64,000 bases of DNA from Natronoglomus mannanivorans (GTDB lineage: Archaea; Halobacteriota; Halobacteria; Halobacteriales; Natrialbaceae): NCBI GenBank assembly GCA_025517485.1, contig JAOPKB010000002.1, positions 310,001 through 374,000 of the forward strand, written 5' to 3'. The notes beneath the pieces were generated by a model. It worked only from the letters and a program-made list of their open reading frames with translations. It was not told where the DNA came from and did not search any database. The translations under genes were made by a program, and so were the position numbers. Below are positions 8,684-18,247 of this stretch, piece by piece; position 1 is the stretch's first letter; each line of letters starts with the position of its first letter.

Positions 8684-11125
8684 TCAGCCGTCGACCGACG
8701 TCACGTCCGCACGCCGGAGGAGCTGGGAGTTGATCGCCACGATCACCGTACTCGCGGACATAAGCACCGCGCCGACCGCGGGCGAGAGCAGGATCCCGAC
8801 CGGCGCGAGGACGCCAGCGGCCAGCGGCAGGGCGAAGACGTTGTAGCCCGCGGCCCAGGCGATGTTCTCCTGCATCTTTCGGTAGCTCTTCGCGCTCAAA
8901 CGCACGAGGCGACCGACGTCGCGCGGGTCGTTCTCGACGAGGACGACGTCGGCCGACTCGACGGCGACGTCCGTCCCGCTCCCGATAGCGATCCCGACGT
9001 CAGCACGCGTGAGTGCGGGCGCGTCGTTGACGCCGTCGCCGACCATCGCGACGAGCTTGTTCTGGCGCTGTAACTCGAGGATCTTCTCGTCTTTGTCCTC
9101 CGGCAACACCTCCGCGAAGGTCGTGTCGATGCCGAGTTCCTCGGCGACGGCGCGGGCGACGTCCTCGGTGTCGCCGGTGAGCATCGCCACCTCGATTCCC
9201 ATCGACTGGAGGGACTCGATCGCCTCGTAACTCTCCTCGCGGATCACGTCGGCGAGTGCGAGCGCGCCGACGGCCTCGTCTTCCCGGAGCAGGTAGACGA
9301 CTCCCTGTCCCCGCGAGCCGGCCTCGTCGGCGAAGGCCGACAGCGACTCGTCCGGTTCGACCTCGAGGTGTCTGAGCAGGTTGGGACCGCCGACGGAGAC
9401 GATCGTGCGGTCTTCCTCGTCGTCGGCCGCTCCGGTCTCGGTTTCGCTCTCACTCTCGCTCTCGCTCGCGGCCGAAGTCGAGGGCGAAATCGGAGCTGGA
9501 CCGGCCCCCGTTTCGACGGTGGCGCGAACGCCCCGCCCCTCGAGCGCCTCGAACCCGCGAACGTCGGGGATCGACACCCCGCGATCCCGTGCTGCCTCGC
9601 GGATCGCCTGTGCGATCATGTGTTCGGAGTCGCCCTCGACGGCGGCCGCGAGCGTCAGGACGTCGTCTTCGGTCCAGCCGTCCACGGTGGCGACGTCGAC
9701 GACGCCCTGTTCGCCCGCCGTGAGCGTGCCCGTCTTGTCGAAGACGACGGTATCGAGGTTCCGGGCCTGCTCCATGGCGATGCGGTCGCGGACGAGCATT
9801 CCGTTCCGTGCTGCCATCGAGGTGTTGATCGCGACTACCAGCGGCACGGCGAGTCCCAGCGCGTGCGGGCAGGCGATGACGAGCACTGTGACCACGCGCT
9901 CGACGACGGGGAGGCCGAAGCCGATCGCGACGGTCCAGGCGACGGCGGTGATCGCCGCCACACCCAGCGCCGCGTAGAACAGCCAGCCGGCGGCGCGGTC
10001 CGCGAGCACCTGCGTGTGCGAGCGACTCTCCTGGGCCTGTTCGACCAGTCCCACGATGCCCGAAAGCGTCGTCTCGTCGCCCGTGGCGGTCACCCGCACC
10101 CGCAGGCTCCCGTCGCGGTTCGTGGTGCCGCCGATCACCTCGTCGCCGGGTTCCTTCCCGACCGGCTTCGACTCGCCGGTGATCATCGCCTCGGTGACGT
10201 TCGACTCGCCCTCCTCGACGACGCCGTCGGCGGGGACGTTCGCGCCGGGACGGACGAGCACGAGGTCGCCCGCCTCGAGGTCGTCGACCCTGACCTCCTC
10301 GAGTTCGCCGTCGTCGGTGACGCGTTCGGTGGTGTCGGGCAGTAACTCGGCGAGTTCGTCGAGCGCCCCCGACGCGCGTCGGACGCTTCGCATCTCGATC
10401 CAGTGGCCCAGCAGGAAGATGACGATCAGGGTCACCAGTTCCCAGAAGAACGGCTCGCCGATGTCGAAGGCGACCGCCGCGACGCTGTAGCCGAAGGCCA
10501 CTGTGATCGCGAGCGAGATCAGCAGCATCATCCCGGGTTCGCGATTTCGGGCCTCGATCGCGCCCATTCTGAGAAACGGGATGCCACCGTAGACGAAGAC
10601 GGCGACGCCGAGGACGGGACCGACGAACTCGCTGCCCGGGAACGTCACCGCGGTGTAGCCGAACCACTCCTGGAGCATCGGGCTGTAGTAGAGGACCGGC
10701 AGCGAGAGCACGAGACAGACGACAAAGCGTTTCTTGAACATCTCCTCGTGGTCCGAGTGGTCGACGTGTCCGGAGTGGCCCCCGTCCCCGTCGTGTCCGG
10801 AGTGGCCCCCGTCCCCGTCGTGTCCGGAGTGGCCCTCGCCGTTTCCAGTGCGGTCCTCGTCGTCCTCAAGATGGTCGCGACCGCCACTGTGTCTCTCGCC
10901 ACCCTCGTCGTGACCGTAGCCGTGATCGTCCTCGACGTCGCTCGAGCCAGAGACGGAACGAGGTCCGTCCGGTTTCTCGCCGGAACCCGGTGCGTTCCGG
11001 TAGCAGTTACAGACTCGGCAACACGAACAGTAGCTGTCCGTCGGCCGCTCGCGCTCGCGCTCGTGGCTTCCTCGAGAACTGGCCGCCGGCGCTCGAGACG
11101 AGTCGTCGTGTTCGGAGTCAGTCAT
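8684..11125 (-). CDS. copB: CopB-type P1B copper-exporting ATPase with Cys/His-rich N-terminus
   Basis: This 813-residue heavy-metal P-type ATPase pumps copper out across the membrane. It has the actuator 'TGES' near 317, the transmembrane metal motif 'CPH' near 419 (CopB / P1B-3 type rather than CPC), phosphorylation motif 'DKTGT' near 462 and hinge 'GDGVNDAP'. In the HP motif the segment is 'SEHM' where most P1B ATPases have 'SEHP'. There is no HMA domain. Instead residues 1-130 hold a Cys cluster (C33, C35, C36, C39, C41) and a His-rich run with repeated 'GHSGHDGDG', both likely metal-binding. A Ser/Glu low-complexity loop interrupts the nucleotide domain. It heads the copper island, divergent from the winged-helix gene. 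Confidence 0.93.
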   Translation of the reverse strand: MTDSEHDDSSRAPAASSRGSHERERERPTDSYCSCCRVCNCYRNAPGSGEKPDGPRSVSGSSDVEDDHGYGHDEGGERHSGGRDHLEDDEDRTGNGEGHSGHDGDGGHSGHDGDGGHSGHVDHSDHEEMFKKRFVVCLVLSLPVLYYSPMLQEWFGYTAVTFPGSEFVGPVLGVAVFVYGGIPFLRMGAIEARNREPGMMLLISLAITVAFGYSVAAVAFDIGEPFFWELVTLIVIFLLGHWIEMRSVRRASGALDELAELLPDTTERVTDDGELEEVRVDDLEAGDLVLVRPGANVPADGVVEEGESNVTEAMITGESKPVGKEPGDEVIGGTTNRDGSLRVRVTATGDETTLSGIVGLVEQAQESRSHTQVLADRAAGWLFYAALGVAAITAVAWTVAIGFGLPVVERVVTVLVIACPHALGLAVPLVVAINTSMAARNGMLVRDRIAMEQARNLDTVVFDKTGTLTAGEQGVVDVATVDGWTEDDVLTLAAAVEGDSEHMIAQAIREAARDRGVSIPDVRGFEALEGRGVRATVETGAGPAPISPSTSAASESESESETETGAADDEEDRTIVSVGGPNLLRHLEVEPDESLSAFADEAGSRGQGVVYLLREDEAVGALALADVIREESYEAIESLQSMGIEVAMLTGDTEDVARAVAEELGIDTTFAEVLPEDKDEKILELQRQNKLVAMVGDGVNDAPALTRADVGIAIGSGTDVAVESADVVLVENDPRDVGRLVRLSAKSYRKMQENIAWAAGYNVFALPLAAGVLAPVGILLSPAVGAVLMSASTVIVAINSQLLRRADVTSVDG
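10766..10840 (-). repeat. 27-bp tandem repeat in the copB N-terminal coding region
   Basis: Two exact 27-base copies (10766-10792, 10793-10819) and a partial third encode the nine-residue unit GHSGHDGDG. In-frame copy-number change would alter the number of His ligands without breaking the gene. Confidence 0.85.
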
Positions 11126-11267
11126 CGGCGCTGGTCACCCCGTACGAGGCGCTCGCAGCGCTCCTCGAATCCTCGCTCGAGAGGACGAGGACTACGACGA
11201 GAACCAGCGTCACCGCTACGAACCGGGCCGTCCTTCCGAGAGAGTCCTCAGGTGACATTGTGTACTA

Positions 11268-11279
11268 GTTACCGGTGAC
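11268..11279. promoter_or_regulatory. Dyad in the copB / winged-helix divergent intergenic region
   Basis: GTTACCGGTGAC is a 12-base palindrome with one mismatch and lies 143 bases before the copB start and 135 before the winged-helix start. A nearby GGTGAC (11251) repeats half of it. It is a candidate operator for a regulator of the copper island; this is inferred from position only. Confidence 0.35.
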
Positions 11280-11413
11280 CCGTCATAGTTCTTACACACG
11301 GTTCGAATACGGCGGGGCCAGCAGCGGCGAACACGTTCGCCGACGACCATCCACATCGCTCACGAAAAACGTAACAGGTAGGGGACTGACGGGAGACACT
11401 CTACACGAAAGCC

Positions 11414-12007
11414 GTGGATCGAACGAAACTCGACGCTGTCGTCGCCGTGTTCGTTGCTGGCACCCTCACCCTCGGTATCGGCGTCGCCTGGCAGACCTCC
11501 CGTCAGGCACAGGCACACGGCGAGATGATGGGACACGCGTCAGTTCACGGTCCGCATCCGGTCTGGTACCTGCTCGGTTCGATTCTCGTCGCGAGCGTCG
11601 TCACCGGCGCGTACTGGATCGTTCGCGATCACGTCGGGACGGACGCGGAAGGTCGGTCTGGGGGTCGAATGTCCGAGTCCGGATCCGAGCCAGCCCAACA
11701 GTCACCCTCACCCTCACCGCCATCGTCGCAGCCGGCGGACGAATCATCGCAGACCGGAAAGCCACAATCGAAATCGAGAGCGAAACCGCGAGTACTGGAC
11801 GTCCTTCCGGAGGACGAACGTCGAATCGTAGAGCCCGTCCTCGAGTCCCCCGGTGTCACACAACTCGCGCTCCGCGACCGGTCCGACTTTTCGAAGAGCA
11901 AGGTCAGCCAGACCGTCACCGACCTCGAGAAACGGGGGTTGCTCTACCGTGAGCGACAGGGGCGGACGTATCGCGTATATCCGAGCGACGACCTCGAGGA
12001 GCACTGA
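11414..12007 (+). CDS. Membrane-anchored winged-helix regulator with His/Met-rich external loop
   Basis: This is a 197-residue protein from a GTG start. TM1 spans about 7-26 and TM2 about 49-70. The loop between them, predicted outside the cell by charge distribution, contains H35, M38, M39, H41, H45 and H48 in 16 residues, the kind of soft-metal ligand set found in copper proteins. A Ser/Pro/Gln-rich flexible linker (about 80-125) leads to a MarR/DUF7343-like winged helix at 127-195 ('LPEDERRIVEPVLE', recognition helix 'FSKSKVSQTVTDLEKRG', wing 'YRERQGRTYRVYP'). It sits between two copper ATPases. I infer a one-component transmembrane metal sensor; its direct target is unknown. Confidence 0.82.
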   Translation: MDRTKLDAVVAVFVAGTLTLGIGVAWQTSRQAQAHGEMMGHASVHGPHPVWYLLGSILVASVVTGAYWIVRDHVGTDAEGRSGGRMSESGSEPAQQSPSPSPPSSQPADESSQTGKPQSKSRAKPRVLDVLPEDERRIVEPVLESPGVTQLALRDRSDFSKSKVSQTVTDLEKRGLLYRERQGRTYRVYPSDDLEEH

Positions 12008-12225
12008 GGCGGCCGGCAGAGACGGGTGTACGATAGCCGTGACGACTCGATCCTGAAAGCGAGTGCCCGAATCCGGTCGAAACGAGCGTACGGAGTCCGC
12101 ACGAACGATTCTGTGAAAACGAAGCGACGAGAACGCTCGAGAAACGGTCTCGAACGATCTACTCGATGTGTTTACACCCAATCGAATAACCGTCGGTCGC
12201 CCCTCGAGACAGGTGAGGAAGGCCA

Positions 12226-12477
12226 ATGACGACACCAAAACTTCGAATGACGGTCGCCGCACTCACCGTCGTCGCGCTGCTCGGCGGCGTGGCGGTCGTA
12301 AGCGGTGACGATGGAGACGTTGCCAACGATGGAATCGAGTGGATACACGAAATGCACGACCGAGTGGGGATGGCCGATCACGACCACGGGGAACATCACG
12401 ACGATCACGATCCCGGTGAGCACCATGCGGCTCACGAACCTGGAGAACACCACGGAAATAGTGGACACTGCAAGTAA
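12226..12477 (+). CDS. Small exported His-rich protein, putative metal-binding
   Basis: This 83-residue protein starts with a signal peptide (basic 'TTPKLR' then a hydrophobic stretch at about 8-26). The mature part is almost entirely His/Asp/Glu/Gly, with repeats of 'GEHH' and 'DPGEHH'/'EPGEHH', ending in 'GHCK' with the single cysteine. There is no lipobox. The stop is TAA at 12475. Placed between the membrane-bound regulator and copA, it is plausibly a cell-surface copper (or nickel/zinc) buffer or chaperone; that role is inferred from composition and context, not homology. Confidence 0.75.
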   Translation: MTTPKLRMTVAALTVVALLGGVAVVSGDDGDVANDGIEWIHEMHDRVGMADHDHGEHHDDHDPGEHHAAHEPGEHHGNSGHCK

Positions 12478-12797
12478 CACCTGAATCGGTCAGACACTGA
12501 TTGCACTACCGTCGCGAAACCGAGTGCAAACGCCATTCGCGAGAGACGGGAGAGGCGAGTCAGGGTATCGTGTTAGCCTTTCGCGGCTACCGATCGCATT
12601 TGTTTTCTTAACGCAAATCGGGACGCAGATGACGGCGTTCGAAAGGGATAGCGAGCCGAACACGAACGACACTGCCGAAATGGCCTTATTTACAAAGTTA
12701 ATCCGGGCCACATGGTTTATTTTCAAAGGATTGTATCGCTTTTAGACGTTCTTTCTAAGGCACAAATCGCTTGAACGTGCACCCCCTACGTTCACGT
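12478..12797. other. Intergenic region upstream of copA, AT-rich in part
   Basis: These 320 bases hold no credible gene; one short open frame (12524-12745) lacks acidic codon bias. The stretch 12680-12770 is AT-rich for this genome (TTATTTACAAAG, GGTTTATTTTCAAAGG) and likely contains the copA promoter. The last 26 bases form a dyad described separately. Confidence 0.6.
12772..12794. promoter_or_regulatory. Perfect inverted repeat just before the copA start
   Basis: TGAACGT (12772-12778), nine bases, then ACGTTCA (12788-12794): 7-base arms ending four bases before the copA ATG. It could be an operator overlapping the transcription start or a hairpin at the 5' end of the mRNA covering the start codon. 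Not seen at copB. Confidence 0.5.
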
Positions 12798-15482
12798 ATG
12801 AGTACCAGACGCGCCCACCTCGAGATCACGGGGATGTCGTGTTCGACCTGTTCGGGGACCATCGAGGACGCGGTTGCGGACCTCGAGGGCGTCGAATCGG
12901 TGAGTGCCAACTACGCGACCGACGAGGGGGCAGTCGAGTACGACCCCGACCGCACCTCGCTCGCGGAGATCTACGACGCCATCGAGGAGGCGGGCTACGA
13001 GGCCGAATCGGTGACGGAGTCGATCACCGTGATGGGGATGTCGTGTTCGACCTGTTCGGGGACCGTCAGCGAAGCCGTCGAGGCGGTTCCGGGCGTGATC
13101 AGCGCCGACGTGAACTTCGCCTCGGACGAGGGGCGTGTGCGGTACAATCCGGCCGACGCGTCGCTTCGAGACGTATACGACGCGATCGAGACGGCAGGCT
13201 ACGAACCAGTTCGTGAGGAGACAGACGAGACGCAAGGAGAGAGCCAACGCGAGCGCGCAGTCGAGCGGGAACTCGCCCGCCAGTACCGACTCGTGATCCT
13301 CGGCGGGTTGCTGACGCTCCCGTTCGTTCCGATGATGGTCGATATGCTGTTCGGCCTCGCCGGAGTCCCCTCGCCCGTCCCCGCGATTGCACATCCGGCG
13401 GGCTGGATCGAGTTCGCCCTCGCAACGATCCTGATGGCCACCCTCGGACGGGAGTTCATCCGGGGTGCCTACCGGGCGTTCTCACACAACCGGCGAGCGA
13501 ACATGGACACGCTCGTGGCGATGGGAACGTCCGCCGGATACGTCTACAGTACGGCAGTACTCGGCGGATTGATCGCGAGCGAGGGCCTCTACTTCGAGGC
13601 CGTCGCCTTCATTCTCTGGTTTATCACTCTCGGCAACTGGCTCGAGGTCCGGTCGAAGGCCCGCGCTGGCAACGCCCTTCGGGAGTTGCTCGAGATGGAA
13701 GCCGACGATGCGACCGTCGTCCGTGATGGTGAGGAACTCCAGATTCCGCTCGAAGACGTGACCGTCGGCGACGTCCTCAAGGTTCGACCCGGCGAGAAGA
13801 TCCCGGTCGACGGCGTCGTCCGAGAGGGCCAAAGCGCAGTCGACGAGTCGATGCTCACCGGTGAGTCGGTCCCCGTCGAGAAGGGTGTAGGCGACGACGT
13901 CGTCGGTGCGACGATCAACGAAAACGGTGTCCTCCTCGTCGAGGCCACGAAGGTCGGCTCCGAGACGGCGATCCAACAGATCGTCGAGCGCGTGAAGGAA
14001 GCCCAGTCGCGCCAGCCCGACATCCAGCGACTGGTCGACACGGTGAGTGCGTACTTCGTCCCTGCAGTGATCGTCAACGCGGTCTTCTGGGCGCTCGTCT
14101 GGCTCGCCTTCCCGGACCAGTTGTACACCGTCTCGTCGTGGCTCGGCTCGTGGCTGCCGGTGCTCGAGCCGGTCGGCGGTGGCCCCGTCGTCGGTGGCGT
14201 TCCCGTCCTCGAGTTCTCCGTCGTCGTCCTCGCCTCGGCGCTCCTGATCGCCTGCCCCTGCGCGCTCGGGCTGGCGACTCCGGCGGCGACGATGGTCGGC
14301 TCGACCCTGAGCGCGACCAACGGCGTCCTCTTCAAGGGCGGCGACGTCCTCGAGCGGGTTCGGGGCATCGACACCGTCGTCTTCGACAAGACCGGGACGC
14401 TAACTCACGGCGAGATGACCCTGACGGACGTGGTGGTGTTCGACTCCGACGAAATGGTCCCCGACGGCGGCAACAGGGCTCCCGATGGCGGCGTTCTCGA
14501 CGCATCAGAGCGTGAGGGGTCCCGCGAGTCGATGGTTCTGGCTGCGGGGGCAGCCGCCGAGTCCGGCTCCGAACACCCTATCGCCCGCGCAGTCGTCGAG
14601 GGTGCCCAAGAGCGGGGGATCGACGTTGGTGACGTCCACGAGTTCGAAAACGTTCCCGGTCACGGTATCCGCGCGGAGACCGACCACGGATCCGTGCTGG
14701 TGGGTCGACGCGAACTGCTCGCGGATGCTGGGATCGATCCCGATCCGGCAGAGGAGACGCTGACTCGACTCGAGCGAGAGGGGAAGACGGCGATTCTCGT
14801 CGCGATCGACGGCCAACTCGCGGGCGTCCTCGCAGTGGCCGACGAGGTCCGCGACAGCGCGAAAGAGACCGTCGCAGCGCTTCGAGAGCGTGACATCGAG
14901 GTCGTGATGTTGACGGGTGACAACGAGCGGACCGCTCGAGCGGTCGCCGAGGCTGTCGGTATCGATCCCGAGAACGTCCGTGCGGAGGTCTTTCCGGAGG
15001 ACAAAGCCGATCACGTCGAGACGTTGCAAGCGGCGACTGTGCGAACGAGCAGGTCGTGGATCCCGTTCGGCGGCAAAACCGAGCGGAACACGAGAGTGAT
15101 GATGGTCGGTGACGGCGTCAACGACGCCCCCGCACTCACGGCAGCCCACGTCGGTGTCGCCATCGGTTCGGGGACGGACGTCGCCATCGAGTCGGCGGAC
15201 GTCACCCTGATGCGCGACGACCCTGCCGACGTCCTCAAGGCCGTTCGTATCTCGGAGGCGACGATCTCGAAGGTCCGCCAGAACCTCTTCTGGGCGTTCG
15301 TCTACAACGCGACGCTCATCCCGATCGCGTCGCTCGGGCTTCTCAACCCCGCGCTGGCGGGGCTGGCGATGGCCGGCTCGAGCGTGAGCGTGATGGGCAA
15401 CAGCCTCGCGTTCGCGAAGTACGACCCTCACGACGATTACGAACTCGCAGTACTGAAACCGCTAGCGTGGCTGCGACGCTGA
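12798..15482 (+). CDS. copA: CopA-type Cu(I)-exporting P-type ATPase
   Basis: This 894-residue P1B-1 ATPase couples ATP hydrolysis to Cu(I) export. Two N-terminal HMA domains carry 'GMSCSTC' (Cys15/Cys18 and Cys83/Cys86). Further landmarks are TGES near 353, CPC in '[12 protein letters not shown]' near 487, 'DKTGT' near 529, 'SEHPIA' near 590 and 'GDGVNDAP' near 773. I chose the ATG at 12798 over an upstream TTG because the HMA domain starts directly after it and the dyad lies just upstream. A Gly/Asp-rich loop of about 25 residues follows the phosphorylation site. Together with copB it gives the cell two copper pumps of different metal-site type. Confidence 0.96.
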   Translation: MSTRRAHLEITGMSCSTCSGTIEDAVADLEGVESVSANYATDEGAVEYDPDRTSLAEIYDAIEEAGYEAESVTESITVMGMSCSTCSGTVSEAVEAVPGVISADVNFASDEGRVRYNPADASLRDVYDAIETAGYEPVREETDETQGESQRERAVERELARQYRLVILGGLLTLPFVPMMVDMLFGLAGVPSPVPAIAHPAGWIEFALATILMATLGREFIRGAYRAFSHNRRANMDTLVAMGTSAGYVYSTAVLGGLIASEGLYFEAVAFILWFITLGNWLEVRSKARAGNALRELLEMEADDATVVRDGEELQIPLEDVTVGDVLKVRPGEKIPVDGVVREGQSAVDESMLTGESVPVEKGVGDDVVGATINENGVLLVEATKVGSETAIQQIVERVKEAQSRQPDIQRLVDTVSAYFVPAVIVNAVFWALVWLAFPDQLYTVSSWLGSWLPVLEPVGGGPVVGGVPVLEFSVVVLASALLIACPCALGLATPAATMVGSTLSATNGVLFKGGDVLERVRGIDTVVFDKTGTLTHGEMTLTDVVVFDSDEMVPDGGNRAPDGGVLDASEREGSRESMVLAAGAAAESGSEHPIARAVVEGAQERGIDVGDVHEFENVPGHGIRAETDHGSVLVGRRELLADAGIDPDPAEETLTRLEREGKTAILVAIDGQLAGVLAVADEVRDSAKETVAALRERDIEVVMLTGDNERTARAVAEAVGIDPENVRAEVFPEDKADHVETLQAATVRTSRSWIPFGGKTERNTRVMMVGDGVNDAPALTAAHVGVAIGSGTDVAIESADVTLMRDDPADVLKAVRISEATISKVRQNLFWAFVYNATLIPIASLGLLNPALAGLAMAGSSVSVMGNSLAFAKYDPHDDYELAVLKPLAWLRR

Positions 15483-15545
15483 ACGCCCGTTCTCCTTCGA
15501 CGCCCTCTTCCTGACGGCGATCGAAATCGGTCACCCCACACGACT

Positions 15546-16115
15546 ATGGATATCGACGAGCGAACGCGTTCCGAGATCGACCGCCGTCTCGAGCGCCTCG
15601 AGTCCGAGTACGGCGCGTTTCCGGTCCGCGAGGAGCGGGTGACGAACGAGCCCGCGTTCTTCGAGCAGGGCGTCGAACTGGTACGAGAGGGCTGGATCGG
15701 CGATGCCGGCGCGTGGGTCACTGACGCGGCCGACCGCGCGCTGTTGATCCGCCACGAGGACGGCCCCGAGCGCTGGGGGACGCCCGGCGGCGGCCACGAA
15801 CCCGGCGAGACGATGGCCGAAACCGCCCGCCGTGAGGTTCGGGAGGAGACCGGCCTCGAGCCGACGCTGACCGGTGTCTGTTTCGCTCGACGAAAGACGA
15901 TCGTCCACGAGAACGACCCGGAGCGTCGGTTTCGGATGCTGACGGTTATCTTCGAGGGCGACGTCGACGTCGACGCCGGTGACGTCAGCGAAAAGACGAT
16001 CGAGATCGAGGACGACGAAATCCTCGAGGCACGGTGGTTCGAGGCCGATGACCCGCCGGAAGCGGTTCACGGGTTTCTCGAGGAGCGGGTCGAGGACTGG
16101 GCGGAGACGGAATAG
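15546..16115 (+). CDS. NUDIX hydrolase with N-terminal extension
   Basis: This 189-residue protein has a complete Nudix box at about 82-104 ('GGHEPGETMAETARREVREETGL'; consensus G-x5-E-x7-REUxEExGU). An N-terminal helical region (1-50) precedes the fold, a pattern seen in haloarchaeal NUDIX proteins. It hydrolyses a nucleoside diphosphate linked to another moiety; the substrate cannot be told from sequence. It follows copA on the same strand after 63 bases. Confidence 0.92.
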   Translation: MDIDERTRSEIDRRLERLESEYGAFPVREERVTNEPAFFEQGVELVREGWIGDAGAWVTDAADRALLIRHEDGPERWGTPGGGHEPGETMAETARREVREETGLEPTLTGVCFARRKTIVHENDPERRFRMLTVIFEGDVDVDAGDVSEKTIEIEDDEILEARWFEADDPPEAVHGFLEERVEDWAETE

Positions 16116-16176
16116 AGAGAGACGGGAACGAAGACGGAGACGGAGACGAACTGCAAAACGAGCGAAGCGGCCAGCG

Positions 16177-16848
16177 CTAGAACTCACTCGGGAACAGCAA
16201 CTCGGCGACCGCAATGGTGACGTAGGCCTCGATGAACGCCGCCAGCAGGAGCATGCAGTAGCCGAGGAGAACTAAAATTCCGGTCCGGTAGAGGTACGGC
16301 TTCGTGACGAACGCCTCGCGGGTCCCGCGGACTCGCTGGACGAATCGGTGGAGCAACCGAAAGCCGACACCCGCGGCGATGAACAGCGCCGGCAGTTCGA
16401 AGATTCCGTGCGGGAGGAGCAAGGCGAGAATGAGACCGAACCCGGTCTCCTGCCCGATCGCGTACGCGATATTGCCGACGAGAACCCCGTTGAACACCAT
16501 GATCGCCACCGTGAGCAACCCGATCGTTACCGCACCGAGAATCGAGAGCACGAACGGTGGCGTGTTCTGGAGCACGAAGAACTGTGCCGAGAGCTCGATC
16601 TCTTGCCCGCCCTCACCCATCATCTCCTCGTCGACGACCAGCTCTTCGTCGAGTAACTCGAGCATGAACTCGATCAGGTTGTAGCCCGCGAGGACGAGCG
16701 CGATACCGATGATAACGCCCACCAGGAACAGGGCCGTCGCGAAGCCGACGTACCCGCGATGTTCGTCCCACGCGTCGGTCAGTGCCTCGCGGACGGTGTA
16801 CTCTCGGACGAACGCCCCGAATCGGGCGCGTCTCGATCCATCGTTCAT
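16177..16848 (-). CDS. SpoIIM/DUF95-like membrane protein
   Basis: This 223-residue integral membrane protein has about five to six TM segments. The family pattern is an N-terminal amphipathic region ('FGAFVREYTVREALTDAWDEHRGYV'), a first TM at 35-57, an acidic loop (68-84) and conserved 'FNGVLVGNIAYAIG' and 'LLPHGIFELPALFIAAGVGFRL' in the core, which is the stage II sporulation protein M signature. Archaea do not sporulate; the family role here is unknown, possibly membrane remodelling or transport. It is divergent from the second NUDIX gene. Confidence 0.9.
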   Translation of the reverse strand: MNDGSRRARFGAFVREYTVREALTDAWDEHRGYVGFATALFLVGVIIGIALVLAGYNLIEFMLELLDEELVVDEEMMGEGGQEIELSAQFFVLQNTPPFVLSILGAVTIGLLTVAIMVFNGVLVGNIAYAIGQETGFGLILALLLPHGIFELPALFIAAGVGFRLLHRFVQRVRGTREAFVTKPYLYRTGILVLLGYCMLLLAAFIEAYVTIAVAELLFPSEF

Positions 16849-16972
16849 GCTCCCCTGTTAGATCAGGCAGTCGATAAATCCGCCGACTGTTCGAGAACGG
16901 TGCGAACGACGGTCGGCGAAACGAGGGAACCGACGCGTTTTTGCCGACCCGATCGGTACTCGAGCAATCCCG

Positions 16973-17416
16973 ATGACAGAGAGCTGGCAGCGGATACGGC
17001 CGGTCGCCCTCGGCGCGGTTCGACGCGACGACGAACTCCTCGTCACCGAGGGGTACGACCCCGGCGCGGACGAACGGTTCTACCGACTTCCGGGCGGCGG
17101 CGTGGCGTTCGGCGAGTACGCCGCCGACGCAGTCGAGCGGGAGTTCGACGAGGAGTTCGGCGTGACGCTCACCGACGTCTCCCACCTCGGAACGTACGAA
17201 GACGTGTTCTCGTTCGACGGGAAACGAGGGCACGAACACTGGTGGGTATTCGAGGCGTCGATCGTCGAAGACTGGCCCTACGAACGGGACGCGTTCACCG
17301 GCTACGAACACGCGGTCGACGAGGAGATCACCGCCGTCTGGAAACCGATCGCGGACCTCGAGTCGGCCGAGACGACGTTCTACGACGAGTGCGTGCTCGA
17401 GGGACTCGGGGACTGA
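16973..17416 (+). CDS. NUDIX hydrolase
   Basis: This 147-residue single-domain NUDIX protein has its box at about 43-65 ('GGVAFGEYAADAVEREFDEEFGV'). The N-terminal strand 'RPVALGAVRRDDELLVTEGYDP' and the C-terminal 'FYDECVLEGL' resemble the ADP-ribose / nucleotide-sugar pyrophosphatase group, but the substrate is not decided by sequence. It is unlike the first NUDIX protein at 15.5 kb outside the box, so the two are not recent duplicates. Confidence 0.9.
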   Translation: MTESWQRIRPVALGAVRRDDELLVTEGYDPGADERFYRLPGGGVAFGEYAADAVEREFDEEFGVTLTDVSHLGTYEDVFSFDGKRGHEHWWVFEASIVEDWPYERDAFTGYEHAVDEEITAVWKPIADLESAETTFYDECVLEGLGD

Positions 17417-17518
17417 CCTGACGGCCGTTCGCGTCTCCAACGAGACAGGGTTGTGTTTTCTGTGTATCGGCTCACGTTCGATCGAACGATGTGGTTGGTC
17501 CGAGAGGCCGTCCAGTGG

Positions 17519-17526
17519 TTTAAATA
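17519..17526 (+). promoter_or_regulatory. TATA box of the DUF433/DUF5615 pair
   Basis: TTTAAATA is centred about 27 bases before the ATG at 17549, which predicts a leaderless transcript for the toxin-antitoxin operon. Confidence 0.55.
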
Positions 17527-17548
17527 CGATCGCAGGCTAGTGTGAGAT

Positions 17549-17827
17549 ATGACCGAAATCGTCCGAACCGAGGGTGTGCTCGGGGGCGATCCACGCATTG
17601 CAGGGACACGGATCGGCGTCCTCGACGTATACGAACTCGTAGTGGACGGAGCGAACCCGCCAGCAAACATCGCGGATCAGCTCGACCTGTCTCTCGGTGA
17701 CGTGTATACGGCCCTCGCGTACTATTACGAACATCCAGAGGAGATGCGCGAGCTTCGAAATACACAACGGGAGCGACGAAGCGAACTCGCCCGTGAGTCG
17801 CTCTCACCACCCAATACGGCTGAATGA
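17549..17827 (+). CDS. DUF433 antitoxin-like protein
   Basis: This 92-residue protein has the DUF433 core: 'VLGGDPRIAGTRIGVLDVYELV' followed by 'DLSLGDVYTALAYYYEHPEEM', a small helix-turn-helix-like fold known from VapB45-type antitoxins. Its stop codon overlaps the start of the next gene by four bases (ATGA), the usual arrangement of toxin-antitoxin pairs, so translation is coupled. It probably binds its own promoter and neutralises the downstream nuclease-like protein; this is inferred from family and context. Confidence 0.88.
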   Translation: MTEIVRTEGVLGGDPRIAGTRIGVLDVYELVVDGANPPANIADQLDLSLGDVYTALAYYYEHPEEMRELRNTQRERRSELARESLSPPNTAE

Positions 17828-18186
17828 CCGGATCGTTCCTAACCGACGAGCACGTCCCGAGCGTCTTCATTACAGCGTTATCATCCGCCGGATACGATGT
17901 CGTTACTGTTCGATCGGTGCTCGAAGCGGGGGCCGACGACTCCGACGTCCTCGAGTACGCCGCAGGGAACGGACTCGTCCTGATCACGAACGATCGCTCG
18001 GATTTCGCCGAGGCCGTTTCAGCCGAACGATCACACAGAGGCATCATCATCTACACGGATCGCAATTTTCTCAACGACGCTCCGGAAACAGCCGTCCAAA
18101 CGATCGACCGTGCGCTCTCCCACTATCCTCCGTCCGAACTCGAGAACGAGATTATTTGGCTCGAGCAGTGGCGATGTGATCAGTGA
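17824..18186 (+). CDS. DUF5615 PIN-like toxin
   Basis: This 120-residue protein has the DUF5615/Mut7-C PIN-like fold: N-terminal 'FLTDEHVP' with the first acidic residue, 'GADDSDVLEYAAGNGLVLITNDRSDF' with the 'TND..DF' acidic motif, and 'GIIIYTD'. These acidic residues form the metal site of PIN RNases. It is partner of the overlapping DUF433 antitoxin and presumably an RNase toxin. Such pairs move between genomes, but base composition here does not look clearly foreign apart from slightly lower GC. Confidence 0.88.
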   Translation: MTGSFLTDEHVPSVFITALSSAGYDVVTVRSVLEAGADDSDVLEYAAGNGLVLITNDRSDFAEAVSAERSHRGIIIYTDRNFLNDAPETAVQTIDRALSHYPPSELENEIIWLEQWRCDQ

Positions 18187-18247
18187 GACTGACTGAACGT
18201 GCGACCGAGACGGCAGATTGACGCTTCCGGCCCGAAAACCACCTGCC

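Noticed and set aside
11290..11320. GGTTCGAAT resembling a tRNA T-loop
   Set aside because: No acceptor, D or anticodon stems can be folded around it.
12524..12745. 73-codon plus-strand frame upstream of copA
   Set aside because: No acidic bias, no motif, and it covers the AT-rich promoter region of copA.
17417..18247. Mobile-element insertion around the toxin-antitoxin pair
   Set aside because: No transposase, terminal inverted repeats or direct repeats at the borders.
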